Shown: positions 34,044 through 43,685, counted from the first letter of the stretch. The stretch is DNA of 64,000 nucleotides from Virgifigura deserti (GCA_003576685.1 QOZR01000001.1:372001-436000); one strand, 5' to 3'. Notes: generated by a model not told the origin, from the letters alone. Translations and numbers: made by a program.

Positions 34044-35861
34044 GTGACGAAAACGTCGGTTGTGAAGGAGGCGCGACAACGCCAGCTGATCGAGGCCACG
34101 ATCACGGTGATCTGTCGGAACGGCTATTCGAACACGACGCTTGCCCAGGTCGCTGGCGACGCCGGGCTCTCGCCCGGCATTGTGAATTTCTACTTCAAAA
34201 GCAAGGAGCAACTCCTCGTCGCCACGCTCGAGTATCTTGCCGACGAGTACGAGAGAGTCCGCAATGACACGATGGTCCCGGCGGGCAAGTCGCCGGCCGC
34301 CGCCCTGACGGCGATGATCGAGGCGGACTTCCACCCGGAGGTCTGCACGCACGAGAAGATGGTGGTCTGGTACGCGTTCTCGGCGGAAATGCAGGCGCAG
34401 TCGAGCTACTACGATCTGCTATCGAAGCTCGAGGCGCGTTATTTCGATCAGACCCAGGATCTGGTCGAGAGGCTGATCGCCGAGGGCGGATATCGCGGAG
34501 TCGATTCCACCGTCGTGGCCACCGGTCTGAACGCGATGGTCGACGGCTTCTGGTACGATCTCCTGGTCGACCCCGTCGGGTTCGACCGCGGCCGGGCGAA
34601 ACAAGCCTGTCGCCTGTTCCTGAGGGGCATCTTTCCGACCGAGTTCGGCGCGGCAGGCGAGGATGCCGAGCAGGATCGGCGCGCGGTGTCCGAGGACGCG
34701 GCATCGTCCCTCACGGTCGCCGACGAAACGCTTCCGGCCTGGACCTATACCGACCCCGAATTTTTCGAGCTCGAGCGCAGGGCGGTATTCGAACGCGCTT
34801 GGCAACCAGTCTGCCATGAAAGTGAGATTCGACAGCCGGGCGATTTCGCCACATTCGATCTGCTCGGCAACAGCGCCTTCCTCGTTCGCGGTGATGACGG
34901 TACGCTGCGCGCCTTCCACAATGTCTGCCGGCACCGGGGCGCGCGGCTGCTGGATGGGGCGAGCGGGCGTTGCGCCCGCGCTGTCGAGTGCCCCTATCAT
35001 GGCTGGAGCTACGATTTCCAAGGCCGGCTCAAGGCGGTACCCGCAGACCGGAGCTTCACCGACATGGACTGGGAGGCGCATGGCCTGCGCCCGATCGATC
35101 TGGAGATCTTTCAAGGTTTCGTCTTCGTCCGGTTCGTGCCCGGCGGGGTGACGCTGGCCGAGACTCTTGCGCCCTATGCCGAGGAGCTGTCGGTCTACAG
35201 GCCGGCTGAGATGGTGCCGCTCGGCCCATTGACGACAATCGAGGTCCCGCTCAACTGGAAGCTGCTCATCGGCAACTATCTTGAAGGGTATGAGGTCGCG
35301 GCGGCTCATCCGGGCCTTGCGCGCCTGTTCGGCCGCTATCAAGTCGAGGCGTCCGACGGCGTCGCCCGCGCCATCGGCACGCTTAGCCAACAGCCCTCGC
35401 CGAACTGGAGCGAACGGCACTATCAGCGGCTCCTGCCGCTCGGCGATCACTTGCCGGCTGCTCGTCGGCGAAGCTGGTGCTATTACAGTTTGTTTCCGAA
35501 TCTCGGTGTCGGGGTCCATCCGGACATGATCAGTTTTTTCCATGTCGTTCCCATCGCGTCGGACGCCTGCCTGGTTCGTCTGCGCGACTACGGTCTTCCC
35601 GGCGAGGATCGCACCCTGCGGGCGGCCCGCTATCTGAATGCCCGGATCAATCGGCAAGTCCTCGATGAGGATGTCGCGATTCTTGATCGGGTTCAGCGCG
35701 GCCTTTCCTCCCGAAGCTTCGAAACCGGTCTTCTGGCCGACTCCGAGATCGGCCTCCGCCGGTTCTCCGATTGGCTGCGCGCCGCACTTCCGGTGGCGCG
35801 GCTGCGCCGGCCACCGGCGGGGTCGCTCGAACTCCACAACGCGGATCTGACGAGAGCCTGA
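34044..35861 (+). CDS. TetR/BetI-type regulator fused to a Rieske oxygenase with an altered iron site
   Basis: This single 605-residue frame joins two complete modules. Residues 1-195 are a TetR regulator with an N-terminal helix-turn-helix (RNGYSNTTLAQVAGDAGLSP, then FYFKSKEQLL) and a BetI-like ligand domain. A charged linker (about 196-225) follows. Residues 240-340 form a Rieske domain with ligands C295-x-H297 and C316-x2-H319. Residues 350-590 form the alpha-subunit catalytic domain. There the mononuclear iron motif, normally (D/E)-x2-H-x4-H, reads E414-x2-E417-x4-H422: the first histidine is replaced by glutamate (codon GAG). The third ligand, an Asp in LDEDVAILDRVQ, is kept. The product may be an oxygenase that controls its own genes, or a redox or ligand sensor derived from one. 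The start is GTG 34044, preceded by GGAG. No reductase gene was seen nearby. Confidence 0.85.
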   Translation: MTKTSVVKEARQRQLIEATITVICRNGYSNTTLAQVAGDAGLSPGIVNFYFKSKEQLLVATLEYLADEYERVRNDTMVPAGKSPAAALTAMIEADFHPEVCTHEKMVVWYAFSAEMQAQSSYYDLLSKLEARYFDQTQDLVERLIAEGGYRGVDSTVVATGLNAMVDGFWYDLLVDPVGFDRGRAKQACRLFLRGIFPTEFGAAGEDAEQDRRAVSEDAASSLTVADETLPAWTYTDPEFFELERRAVFERAWQPVCHESEIRQPGDFATFDLLGNSAFLVRGDDGTLRAFHNVCRHRGARLLDGASGRCARAVECPYHGWSYDFQGRLKAVPADRSFTDMDWEAHGLRPIDLEIFQGFVFVRFVPGGVTLAETLAPYAEELSVYRPAEMVPLGPLTTIEVPLNWKLLIGNYLEGYEVAAAHPGLARLFGRYQVEASDGVARAIGTLSQQPSPNWSERHYQRLLPLGDHLPAARRRSWCYYSLFPNLGVGVHPDMISFFHVVPIASDACLVRLRDYGLPGEDRTLRAARYLNARINRQVLDEDVAILDRVQRGLSSRSFETGLLADSEIGLRRFSDWLRAALPVARLRRPPAGSLELHNADLTRA

Positions 35862-35864
35862 GAA

Positions 35865-38021
35865 ATGACGGTCGACGATTTGCCGGTGCCTGATATGCCG
35901 GTCACGATCAGCGCTCCCACTTCCGTCATGCCTAGCCATCGTCTGGCGCCTCTGCTGACGCCGCGCTCGGTCGCCCTGATCGGCGCCTCGCCGAAGGCCG
36001 ACAGCGTCGGCAACGGTATGATCAAGGCGTTGCTAGGTGGCGGGTTCGCCGGTCGGGTTTACCTGATCAACCCGAACTATGACGAGATCGAGGGGTTGCC
36101 TTGCCATCCCTCGCTTGCCGCGCTTCCCGAACCGGTCGACCTCGCCGTGATCGGCGTCGCCAACGCCCGCATCGAGGCGCAGCTCGCTGAGGCGGTTCGC
36201 GCCAAGGCACGGGCAGCGACGATCTTCGCGAGCTGCTATCTACCGGACGATTCCGATCCGCCGCTGACGGAACGGATCGGCGCGACGGCACGCGCGGTGG
36301 GCATGCCGATCTGCGGCGGCAACGGCATGGGGTTCTACAATTTTGATGCCGGCCTGCGGGTCTGCGGCTTTCCGCCGCCGGACTGGGTCGTGGGCGGCGA
36401 GATCACCCTGATCACCCATTCCGGATCGGTGTTCAGCGCGCTCTGCCACAACGACCGGCGGTTCCGCTACAATCTGGCGGTATCGGCAGGGCAGGAGCTG
36501 GCCACGACCACGGCCGATTATCTGGATTTCGCGCTGGAGCAGGAAAGCACCCGGGTCGTCGGAGTCTTCCTCGAGGCGGTGCGCGATCCGGCAGGCTTCA
36601 TGGCCGGGCTGCGCAAGGCGCAGGAGCGGGATATCCCCGTGGTCGTTCTGAAGGTGGGCCGCACCGCGGAGAGCGCCGCCCTGGCGGTCAGCCATTCCGG
36701 CGCGATCGCCGGCGATCATGCGGCGCATCAGGCGGTGTTCGAACGATACGGCGTCATCGAGGTCGACACGCTCGACGAGTTCGCCAACGCGCTGCTGCTG
36801 TTCGGGCATCGGCGACGCGTCGCCAAAGGCGGTCTGGCCAGCATGCATGATTCGGGCGGCGAGCGCGAGCTGCTGGTCGATCGCGCCGTCGCCAAGGGCG
36901 TGCCATTCGCGCGGATCAATGCGGAAACCACCGCTAGGCTGGCGGCACGGCTGGATTACGGGCTCGAGCCGATCAACCCGCTCGACGCCTGGGGCACGGG
37001 GCATGATTACGAAGGCATCTTCGCGGACTGCATGACGGCTCTCGTCGACGATCCGGATACGGCGGTCGGCGCCCTGTTCGTCGAGACCCGCAGCGGCCAC
37101 TATCTGAATGAAGGCTATGCCCGGGCGGCGCAGGCCGGCGCGGCGCGGACCGACAAGCCGGTATTGATCGTCAATAATGTTGCTGCGGTCGGCGATGACG
37201 ACCTTGCATTCCGCCTGACCAGCGCCGGAATCCCGGTCCTGATCGGCATCGATCCCGGCCTGACTGCGATCCGCGCGGCCTTTGCCTATCGCGATGCTCG
37301 CGCTCGGCCGCCGATGGCTCCGGCTCCGGCGCCGGCCGATATGAGAGACCGCTGGGAATCGCGATTTCGCAGCGGGGCGCCGCTCGACGAGTCGGAGAGC
37401 CTGGCCCTGTTCGCCGATTACGGCCTGCCAGTCCTGCCGCATCGAATCGTCGAGGACGGTGCCGCTGCGGTGGCGGCCGCCAGGAGCATCGGCTTCCCCG
37501 TGGTCTTGAAGACGGCAATGCCGGGCATCCTGCATAAGTCGGATGTCGGCGGCGTCAAGCTCGGGCTCGGCGACGCGTCCACGGTCCATGCGGCTTATGA
37601 GGATCTTGCCCGCCGCCTGGGGCCACGTGTGCTGATCGCGCCGATGGCGGGGAAGGGCGTCGAGCTGGCATTCGGCGCCGTCCACGACCCCCAGTTCGGC
37701 CCACTCGTCATGATCGGCGCGGGCGGGGTCCTGATCGAACTGCTCCGCGATCGCCGTTTTGCCCTGCCGCCCTTTGACGCGGCGGCGGCACGCCGGTTGC
37801 TCGACGGCCTTAAACTGCGGCCGCTGCTGGACGGCAAGCGCGGGGCATTGCCGGCGGCTCTGGATGCGATCGCGAAAGCGTTCGCGGCATTCTCGGTGAT
37901 GATCGCTGACCTGTCCGGGCTGGTGCAGGAGGTCGATGCCAACCCGATCGTCGCCGGACCCGCCGGCTGCCATGCGCTCGATGCGCTCGTCGTCCCGAAA
38001 TCGCCGAGCCTGGAGACCTGA
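35865..38021 (+). CDS. ADP-forming acyl-CoA synthetase (CoA-binding, ligase-CoA and ATP-grasp domains)
   Basis: The 718-residue protein has all parts of an acetate-CoA ligase (ADP-forming) type enzyme on one chain. There is an N-terminal CoA-binding Rossmann domain (VALIGASPKADSVGNG, about residues 30-45), succinyl-CoA-ligase-like flavodoxin domains in the middle, and an ATP-grasp half from about 500 with VVLKTAMPGILHKSDVGGVKLG. Such enzymes activate a carboxylic acid to its CoA ester. It starts 3 bases after the TetR-Rieske stop, so they are cotranscribed. With an acyl-CoA dehydrogenase two genes on, the substrate acid is probably activated and then desaturated. Confidence 0.87.
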   Translation: MTVDDLPVPDMPVTISAPTSVMPSHRLAPLLTPRSVALIGASPKADSVGNGMIKALLGGGFAGRVYLINPNYDEIEGLPCHPSLAALPEPVDLAVIGVANARIEAQLAEAVRAKARAATIFASCYLPDDSDPPLTERIGATARAVGMPICGGNGMGFYNFDAGLRVCGFPPPDWVVGGEITLITHSGSVFSALCHNDRRFRYNLAVSAGQELATTTADYLDFALEQESTRVVGVFLEAVRDPAGFMAGLRKAQERDIPVVVLKVGRTAESAALAVSHSGAIAGDHAAHQAVFERYGVIEVDTLDEFANALLLFGHRRRVAKGGLASMHDSGGERELLVDRAVAKGVPFARINAETTARLAARLDYGLEPINPLDAWGTGHDYEGIFADCMTALVDDPDTAVGALFVETRSGHYLNEGYARAAQAGAARTDKPVLIVNNVAAVGDDDLAFRLTSAGIPVLIGIDPGLTAIRAAFAYRDARARPPMAPAPAPADMRDRWESRFRSGAPLDESESLALFADYGLPVLPHRIVEDGAAAVAAARSIGFPVVLKTAMPGILHKSDVGGVKLGLGDASTVHAAYEDLARRLGPRVLIAPMAGKGVELAFGAVHDPQFGPLVMIGAGGVLIELLRDRRFALPPFDAAAARRLLDGLKLRPLLDGKRGALPAALDAIAKAFAAFSVMIADLSGLVQEVDANPIVAGPAGCHALDALVVPKSPSLET

Positions 38022-38023
38022 CC

Positions 38024-38989
38024 ATGAAAGCGACGTCGAACGATCACGCCTTCACCGCGACAGACCCGCGCGGCATCCAACATGAGCCGACCTTTGCCGG
38101 CGCGCTCAGCTTTCTGCGACGGAAATATACGAAGGAGCTCGCCGGCATCGACGTTGCGGTGACGGGAATCCCGCTGGACACCGCGACCACGAACCGACCG
38201 GGGGCACGGTTCGGTCCCCGGGCGATTCGCGAGGCGTCGACGGAGCTCGCCTGGGCGCGGCCCTATGGCTGGAACTTCAGCCCGCTCGACCAGCTCGCGA
38301 CGGTCGATTTCGGCGATTGCCGCTGGGATCACGGCCGGCCGGAGGAGATCCCGGCCGCGATCGAGGCGCATGCCGACGCAGTACTGGCGGCGGGGGCCGC
38401 GATGCTGTCGCTCGGCGGCGATCACTTCATCAGCTATCCGCTGCTGAAGGCGCACGCAAAGCGTTACGGCCCGCTGTCGCTGATTCATTTCGATGCACAT
38501 TCCGATACCTGGAACGATGCCGAGGGCACCGGGCGCGTCGATCATGGGACGATGTTCTATCACGCGGCCAGGGAGGGCCTCGTGGATCCAGCGCGCTCGG
38601 TTCAGATCGGACTGCGGACGCATAACGACGACCATCTCGGCTTCAATGTCCTCGACGCGCCCTTGGTACATGAGAATGGGGCCAAGGCGGTCAGCGCGGA
38701 GGCGAAGCGGATCGTCGGCAACCGCAAGGCCTATCTCACCTTCGATATCGACTGCCTCGACCCGAGCTTCGCGCCTGGCACTGGAACGCCGGTATGCGGC
38801 GGCCTTTCCACGGCCACGGCGTTCGCGATTCTGAAGGGCCTTGCCGGGATCGACTTCGTCGGCATGGATCTGGTCGAGGTCGCGCCGGCCTACGATATCG
38901 GTGGTATCACCGCACTTGCCGGCGCGACCATCGCCTATGAGTGGCTCGCCCTCTACGCCCTTCGGCCGGGCGGACCTATCGCCTCTTAG
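38024..38989 (+). CDS. Agmatinase-family ureohydrolase
   Basis: The 321-residue enzyme has the full manganese-type site of the arginase/agmatinase family: GGDH with H134, D157-A-H159-S-D161, and D241-I-D243 in FDIDCLDPSFAPGTGTP. It hydrolyses a guanidino group to urea and an amine. Agmatine, guanidinobutyrate and guanidinopropionate are all used by close relatives, so the substrate is open. GGAG lies 8 bases before ATG 38024, 2 bases beyond the upstream stop. The presence of Pot-type uptake and transaminases in the region supports guanidino or polyamine catabolism. Confidence 0.88.
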   Translation: MKATSNDHAFTATDPRGIQHEPTFAGALSFLRRKYTKELAGIDVAVTGIPLDTATTNRPGARFGPRAIREASTELAWARPYGWNFSPLDQLATVDFGDCRWDHGRPEEIPAAIEAHADAVLAAGAAMLSLGGDHFISYPLLKAHAKRYGPLSLIHFDAHSDTWNDAEGTGRVDHGTMFYHAAREGLVDPARSVQIGLRTHNDDHLGFNVLDAPLVHENGAKAVSAEAKRIVGNRKAYLTFDIDCLDPSFAPGTGTPVCGGLSTATAFAILKGLAGIDFVGMDLVEVAPAYDIGGITALAGATIAYEWLALYALRPGGPIAS

Positions 38990-39002
38990 GAGTCGGACTC
39001 GC

Positions 39003-40172
39003 ATGGATCTCACCCTGTCAGCCGAAGACATCGCGATCCAGGCGAGGGCCCGCGCCTTCGCGGAATCCTATCTGTTCCCCTATGAACTCGAATGCGAGGA
39101 GAATGGCGGCCTCTCGGCGGAGTCGCTGAACACCATCCGAAAGGCGGTGCTCGAGCATAGGCTCAACGCCTTCAACCATGCGGTCGAGGATGGTGGGCAG
39201 GGTTACACGCACCTGCAGCAGATGCTGATTCACGAGGAGTTGGGAAAGGCGACCTGCGGGCTGTGGGCCGTCGTGTGGACCGCCTCGCTTCCGCTTAAGC
39301 ACGGGACACCGGAGCAGCGGCGGGACTATCTGTTCCCGAGCTGCGCCGGTCGCCGCCGGTCATGCTATGCGATCACCGAGCCCGAGGCCGGGTCCGATCC
39401 GCGCATGGTCCGGACGACGGCCGTCCGGCGGAACGGCAAATATGAGCTCTCCGGCGAGAAATGGTTCGTCACCTCCGCCGATGCCGCCGACTTCCTGCTG
39501 GTCCATGCGCATGTCGACGGCGATTCGGATAAGCCGACACTGTTCATCGTCGAGAAGGATCTGCCCGGCGTTATCGTCAAGCGCATCCCGAAATTCATGC
39601 ACACCTACGTCTTCGAGCATTACGAGATGCTGTTCGACAAAGTCGTGCTCGATGAGGCGAAGATCCTCGGCGGGATTGGTCAGGGCTACGAACTGACCAA
39701 GGACTGGTTCGTCGATGCCCGGCTCGAGATCGCGGCGCACTGCGTCGGGGCGGCGATCCGCGCGACCGAGATCGCCAATGACTACGCGGCGGGGCGCGAG
39801 CAGTTCGGCCGGCCGATCCGCGATTTCCAGGCGATCGAATTCATGCTTGCCGACATGGCGGTGGAGATCATGGCGGGCAAGACGATGCTCTACCGCGTCG
39901 GGTGGGAAATCGACCAAGGCCTCGACCGCAAGCTCGTCCACGCTCGCGCCAGCGTGCTGAAGCTGTTCTGCTCGGAGATGGCAGGGCGGGTGATCGATAA
40001 GGCCGTGCAGATCCTCGGCGGCCGCGGCTATATGCGGGAGAACCCGGTCGAGCGGCTTTATCGCGATATTCGCGTCGATCGGATCTGGGAGGGGGCCTCC
40101 GAGATCCAGCGGCTGGTTATCGCCGGCCAGATCAAGAAGCGCGGACTCGGGGTATATACCGGCTGGACCTGA
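39003..40172 (+). CDS. Acyl-CoA dehydrogenase
   Basis: The 389-residue flavoprotein has the family motifs CYAITEPEAGSDP (FAD and substrate contact), GGRGYMRENPVERLYRD, and the catalytic-base region RIWEGASEIQRL with E363. It introduces a double bond into an acyl-CoA and passes electrons to ETF. ATG 39003 follows an AGGAG ribosome site; the longer frame from 38841 overlaps the ureohydrolase and is not used. It is the last gene of the plus arm. An unusual acyl group made by the upstream ligase is the likely substrate. Confidence 0.88.
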   Translation: MDLTLSAEDIAIQARARAFAESYLFPYELECEENGGLSAESLNTIRKAVLEHRLNAFNHAVEDGGQGYTHLQQMLIHEELGKATCGLWAVVWTASLPLKHGTPEQRRDYLFPSCAGRRRSCYAITEPEAGSDPRMVRTTAVRRNGKYELSGEKWFVTSADAADFLLVHAHVDGDSDKPTLFIVEKDLPGVIVKRIPKFMHTYVFEHYEMLFDKVVLDEAKILGGIGQGYELTKDWFVDARLEIAAHCVGAAIRATEIANDYAAGREQFGRPIRDFQAIEFMLADMAVEIMAGKTMLYRVGWEIDQGLDRKLVHARASVLKLFCSEMAGRVIDKAVQILGGRGYMRENPVERLYRDIRVDRIWEGASEIQRLVIAGQIKKRGLGVYTGWT

Positions 40173-40200
40173 GGCGGCGCGGCGATTTTCAACGCGCCCC

Positions 40201-40225
40201 GGAACTCCGCGACACGGCCCCCGTT
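40201..40225 (+). promoter_or_regulatory. EcfG-type stress promoter candidate for the hemerythrin gene
   Basis: GGAAC at 40201-40205 and CGTT at 40222-40225 are separated by 16 bases (17 to GTT), which fits the general-stress sigma consensus of alphaproteobacteria. The element ends 36 bases before ATG 40262. Confidence 0.55.
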
Positions 40226-40261
40226 AAACACTGACCGATGGGCAGCCAGACGGAGAGGCCA

Positions 40262-40705
40262 ATGAATATCTATGATGCGCTGACACAGGATCACCAGAAG
40301 GTCAAAGACATCCTCCAGAAGCTTCAGAGCAACAGCGGGGAGAAGACTCAGGAGAAGCTCCTGGCGACGCTCAAGCAGGAACTCGAGATCCATTCGACCT
40401 TCGAGGAGGAGGTCTTTTATCCCGCGGTCGCCGAACGGCAGGAAGCGAAGGAGGAGATCGCCGACGCGATCGACGAGCATGACGAGGCGATGTCCCTGCT
40501 CGAAGAGCTGGAGGACATGGACGGCAACTCGCCGGAATGGGCGGAACAGGTGAAGACGCTTTCGGATGCCCTCAACCATCATATCGAGGAAGAGGAAACC
40601 GAAATCTTCGAAATGGCGCGGGAAACCATCGATCAGCAGCGGGCCACGCAGATGGCCAAGGAATATCAGCAGCAGAAACAGGAGCGCATGAAGCAGTCCG
40701 CCTAG
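40262..40705 (+). CDS. Hemerythrin-like HHE-domain protein
   Basis: The 147-residue, Glu-rich helical protein has the iron-ligand pattern of bacterial HHE proteins: H11, H44-x3-E48, H73 and the H106/H107 cluster with a downstream Glu. These bind a di-iron centre involved in oxygen, NO or oxidative-stress handling. GGAGAGG precedes ATG 40262. The C-terminal tail is rich in Gln and Lys. Its stress-type promoter element agrees with such a role. Confidence 0.87.
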   Translation: MNIYDALTQDHQKVKDILQKLQSNSGEKTQEKLLATLKQELEIHSTFEEEVFYPAVAERQEAKEEIADAIDEHDEAMSLLEELEDMDGNSPEWAEQVKTLSDALNHHIEEEETEIFEMARETIDQQRATQMAKEYQQQKQERMKQSA

Positions 40706-40779
40706 CCCTCGGGTGACGGCGCCGCGCTCGACCGGCTTGTCGCTTTGCCGGAGGGCGCGATAGCGTAACTTTTTGAGCC

Positions 40780-40808
40780 GGGCCTCACCCTCAGCCGGGG
40801 TGGGGCCC
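40780..40808 (+). terminator. Hairpin downstream of the hemerythrin gene
   Basis: GGGCCTCACCC at 40780-40790 pairs with GGGTGGGGCCC at 40798-40808, with one G-T pair, around a 7-base loop. A short T-run precedes it, but none of length follows. The rest of the 265-base gap (40706-40970) shows no gene. Confidence 0.5.
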
Positions 40809-40970
40809 TTGTGAAGAGCGGGGGCCGAAACACAAGGGAGAGCCAGAGATCGCGGATTGCCGGCCCGTTCCGCGCAACGGGTGGCGGTAATCCCGCCGGT
40901 GCTGTACTCTTGCCGGACGGCTTCTGGTTGCTACATTTGAAGCGCGGCATGACGGATTGCCGGAGGGCGC

Positions 40971-41228
40971 ATGATGGGCATTACCATTCTCCGGGAAGCT
41001 GAAAATTATCGCCTGATCCGGGACGATCAGGGCCGTTATGCGGTGGTCGAGGTGCGCAATGGTCGCGTTTACTCGCTGAACGTGAAGAATAGAGCCGAGG
41101 CGGCGGACACGCCCGCCGGCATGATCGAAGTGGTCGGGACCGATGGATGGGGTTCCGAGGCAGCGGCCCGTCGACGCTTCCGCTCGATCGTGCGACAGGA
41201 ACGGCGGCTCGGCGAGGTGATCTGGTAG
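40971..41228 (+). CDS. Small hypothetical protein, 85 residues
   Basis: I do not recognise this protein. It begins with a short beta-rich stretch (ITILREAENYRLIRDDQGRYAVVEVRNGRVYSL, broken by turns) and ends basic, with no signal peptide or membrane span. GGAGG lies 4 bases before the first ATG and 7 before a second at 40974, which is the better start by spacing. The stop is 3 bases from the yciB-like start, so the two form a unit. Codon use resembles that of neighbours, which supports a real gene. Confidence 0.6.
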   Translation: MMGITILREAENYRLIRDDQGRYAVVEVRNGRVYSLNVKNRAEAADTPAGMIEVVGTDGWGSEAAARRRFRSIVRQERRLGEVIW

Positions 41229-41231
41229 GGA

Positions 41232-41807
41232 ATGACACAGCAATCGCCCGGTTGGTTGAAGCCGACGGTCGACTACGGACCGCTCGGAGTCTTCTTTCTC
41301 GCATATCTGACATCGGGACTCCTGATCGCGACGGCCGCGTTGATGGTGGCGACGGCGATCGGGCTCGTCCTGTCCGTCGCCGTTGCCCGGCGCGTTCCGA
41401 TGATGCCGTTGATCACGGCAATCGTCGTCGGGATCTTTGGCGGCCTGACCCTGTGGCTGAACGACGATACCTTCATCAAGATGAAGCCGACGATCATTCA
41501 GGCGCTGTTCGCGGCCATTCTTTTCGGAGGGCTCGCGTTCGGCTGGCTTCCCCTGAAGCTGATGCTCGGCTCGGCCTGGCCGATGGATAGGGATGGGTGG
41601 CGCCGGCTGACCCTGCGGTTCGCAACGTTCTTTCTCGCGATGGCGGTACTGAACGAAGCAGTCTGGAGGACGCAGTCGACGGATGTCTGGGTCACCTTCA
41701 AGGTGTTCGGCATCATGATCCTGACGTTCCTGTTCGCCTTGACCCAGATGCCGCTGATGAACCGTCACCGTCTGCCGGACGAAGTCGTACCGGAAAACCG
41801 TGGATAG
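41232..41807 (+). CDS. yciB: Inner-membrane septation protein A family (YciB)
   Basis: The 191-residue protein has about five hydrophobic segments and the conserved loop NDDTFIKMKPTIIQALFA followed by LNEAVWR, the signature of the YciB/IspZ family. This protein spans the inner membrane and is linked to cell-envelope integrity and division. It reaches the usual length. The recQ gene converges on it with a gap of only 15 bases. Confidence 0.87.
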   Translation: MTQQSPGWLKPTVDYGPLGVFFLAYLTSGLLIATAALMVATAIGLVLSVAVARRVPMMPLITAIVVGIFGGLTLWLNDDTFIKMKPTIIQALFAAILFGGLAFGWLPLKLMLGSAWPMDRDGWRRLTLRFATFFLAMAVLNEAVWRTQSTDVWVTFKVFGIMILTFLFALTQMPLMNRHRLPDEVVPENRG

Positions 41808-41822
41808 GGTCTGTTAGGCACT

Positions 41823-43685
41823 CTAAGCCGGTTCGCCGGGTTCTTCACCGGCCCGGGCGATGATGGCCAGGAAGGCCCCGCCATAGCGTTCCAGTTTCGC
41901 GCTGCCCACGCCGGGAAGCGCCGCGAATGCCCGCAAGTCGCGGGGGCGCAGCCGCGCCATTTCCGTCAGCGTGCTATCGTGGAAGATCACATAGGGAGGC
42001 ACGCCCTGCTGGCGGGCGAGTTCCGCGCGGCCTGCGCGCAGCGCGTGGAACAGCCGCTCATCTTCCGGCGCATCGAGGATCTTACGAGCCTTCTCCTTAC
42101 GGCTCGCCGCGGCCGCGCGTCGCGTCTCGTCGCGGCGCAGTTCGATGCGCCGCTCGCCGCGCAGGACGTCCCGGCAGTCGGGGCCGAGAAGCAGCCCGCC
42201 ATGGCCTTCGATATCGACGACGAGAAGGCCGAGCGCGACGAGCTGGCGGAAGATCGATCGCCATTCCTCACGCGGGATCGTCTGGCCGACGCCGAAGGTG
42301 CTGAGCCGCTGGTGACCGAGGCGGCGAATACGCTCGGTATCGCTGCCGACGAGCACGTCGATCACGTGCCCGGCTCCGAACCGCTGGCCGGTGCGATAGA
42401 CGCAGGACAGCGCCTGTTGTGCGGCAACTGTCCCGTCGAAGCTCTCCACTGGCTGCAGGCAGGTGTCGCAATTGCCGCAAGCCTCGGCGTGCGTCTCGCC
42501 AAAATAGTCGAGCAGGACGCAGCGGCGGCAGCGGGTGGTCTCGCAGAAGCCGAGGAGCGCGTCCAGCTTATGGCGCTCGATCCGCCGCTGGCGCTCGGGC
42601 GCGGCGGAATTTTCGGCAAGCTGACGCAGCTTGATCACGTCCTGCAGGCCATAGAGCATCCAGGCGTCGGACGGCAGGCCGTCACGCCCGGCACGGCCGG
42701 TCTCCTGGTAATAGGCCTCGAGGCTCTTCGGCAGGTCGAGATGGACGACGAATCGAACGTCCGGCTTGTCGATCCCCATACCGAACGCGATCGTCGCGAC
42801 CATGACGAGCCCGTCCTCCTTGAGGAAGCGATCCTGGTGGCGGGCCCGCACGGCCTTGTCCAGGCCGGCGTGGTAGGGCAGGGCACAATAGCCCTGCGCC
42901 GAGAGCCATTGGGCCGTCTCCTCGACCTTGCCGCGCGACAGGCAATAGACGATGCCGGACTCGTCCTTATGCTCACTCAGGAAGGCGAGGAGCTGGTTTC
43001 GCGGGGCCTTCTTGGGCGTGACGTGGTAGCGGATGTTCGGCCGGTCGAAGCCGGCAATGAAGACCCGGCCCGCGGATAGGCCGAGGCGCTCGAGGATGTC
43101 GCTTCGCGTCGGGCCGTCGGCGGTCGCCGTGAGCGCGATCCGCGGGACCATCGGGAACCGGTCGTGAAGCTGCGAAAGCTGCAGATATTCCGGGCGGAAG
43201 TCGTGCCCCCATTGCGAGACGCAATGCGCCTCGTCGATGGCGAACAGCGCCAGCTCGCATTGCTCCAGGAGCGTAAGGAAGCCATCGCTCAATAGTCGCT
43301 CGGGGGCGACATAGACGAGGTTGAGCGCCCCGGCCCGCATCTGCCGCTCGACCTGCATCGATTCACTGAAGGAGAGGGTGGAGTTCATGGCCGCCGCCGC
43401 GACGCCGCGTTGTCGCAGCGCCTCGACTTGGTCCTGCATCAGCGCGATCAGCGGTGAGACGACGATCGCCAGGCCGGGCCGGCAGAGCGCCGGAATCTGA
43501 TAACACAGCGACTTGCCGCCCCCGGTCGGCATCAGGACCAGGGCGTCGCCGCCGGCATTCACATGGCCGATGATCTCGGCCTGCTGGCCCTTGAAGGACG
43601 TGAACCCGAAGACCGTGCGGAGGAGCTCCTGCGGGTCGGGCGCGGCTGATTGAGCCTGGGGCGGTGGGGGCAGGGAGGACAGCAC
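41823..43685 (-). CDS. recQ: ATP-dependent DNA helicase RecQ
   Basis: The 620-residue helicase has Walker A MPTGGGKS at 52-59, the DEAH box with its RecQ loop ([18 protein letters not shown]), the Arg-finger region [10 protein letters not shown], a zinc-binding set of four cysteines in the RQC domain ([12 protein letters not shown] then CGNCDTC), and a C-terminal HRDC domain. This is the full RecQ order. It unwinds recombination and replication intermediates. The stop at 41823 and the 4-base gap to prfC (43690) show co-orientation. Confidence 0.93.
   Translation of the reverse strand: MLSSLPPPPQAQSAAPDPQELLRTVFGFTSFKGQQAEIIGHVNAGGDALVLMPTGGGKSLCYQIPALCRPGLAIVVSPLIALMQDQVEALRQRGVAAAAMNSTLSFSESMQVERQMRAGALNLVYVAPERLLSDGFLTLLEQCELALFAIDEAHCVSQWGHDFRPEYLQLSQLHDRFPMVPRIALTATADGPTRSDILERLGLSAGRVFIAGFDRPNIRYHVTPKKAPRNQLLAFLSEHKDESGIVYCLSRGKVEETAQWLSAQGYCALPYHAGLDKAVRARHQDRFLKEDGLVMVATIAFGMGIDKPDVRFVVHLDLPKSLEAYYQETGRAGRDGLPSDAWMLYGLQDVIKLRQLAENSAAPERQRRIERHKLDALLGFCETTRCRRCVLLDYFGETHAEACGNCDTCLQPVESFDGTVAAQQALSCVYRTGQRFGAGHVIDVLVGSDTERIRRLGHQRLSTFGVGQTIPREEWRSIFRQLVALGLLVVDIEGHGGLLLGPDCRDVLRGERRIELRRDETRRAAAASRKEKARKILDAPEDERLFHALRAGRAELARQQGVPPYVIFHDSTLTEMARLRPRDLRAFAALPGVGSAKLERYGGAFLAIIARAGEEPGEPA

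Noticed and set aside
34600..34740. Assembly error or lost stop codon joining separate TetR and Rieske genes
   Set aside because: Both domains are full length, the linker is a normal hydrophilic one in the same frame, and I see no ribosome site plus ATG for a separate Rieske gene. It remains checkable by re-sequencing.
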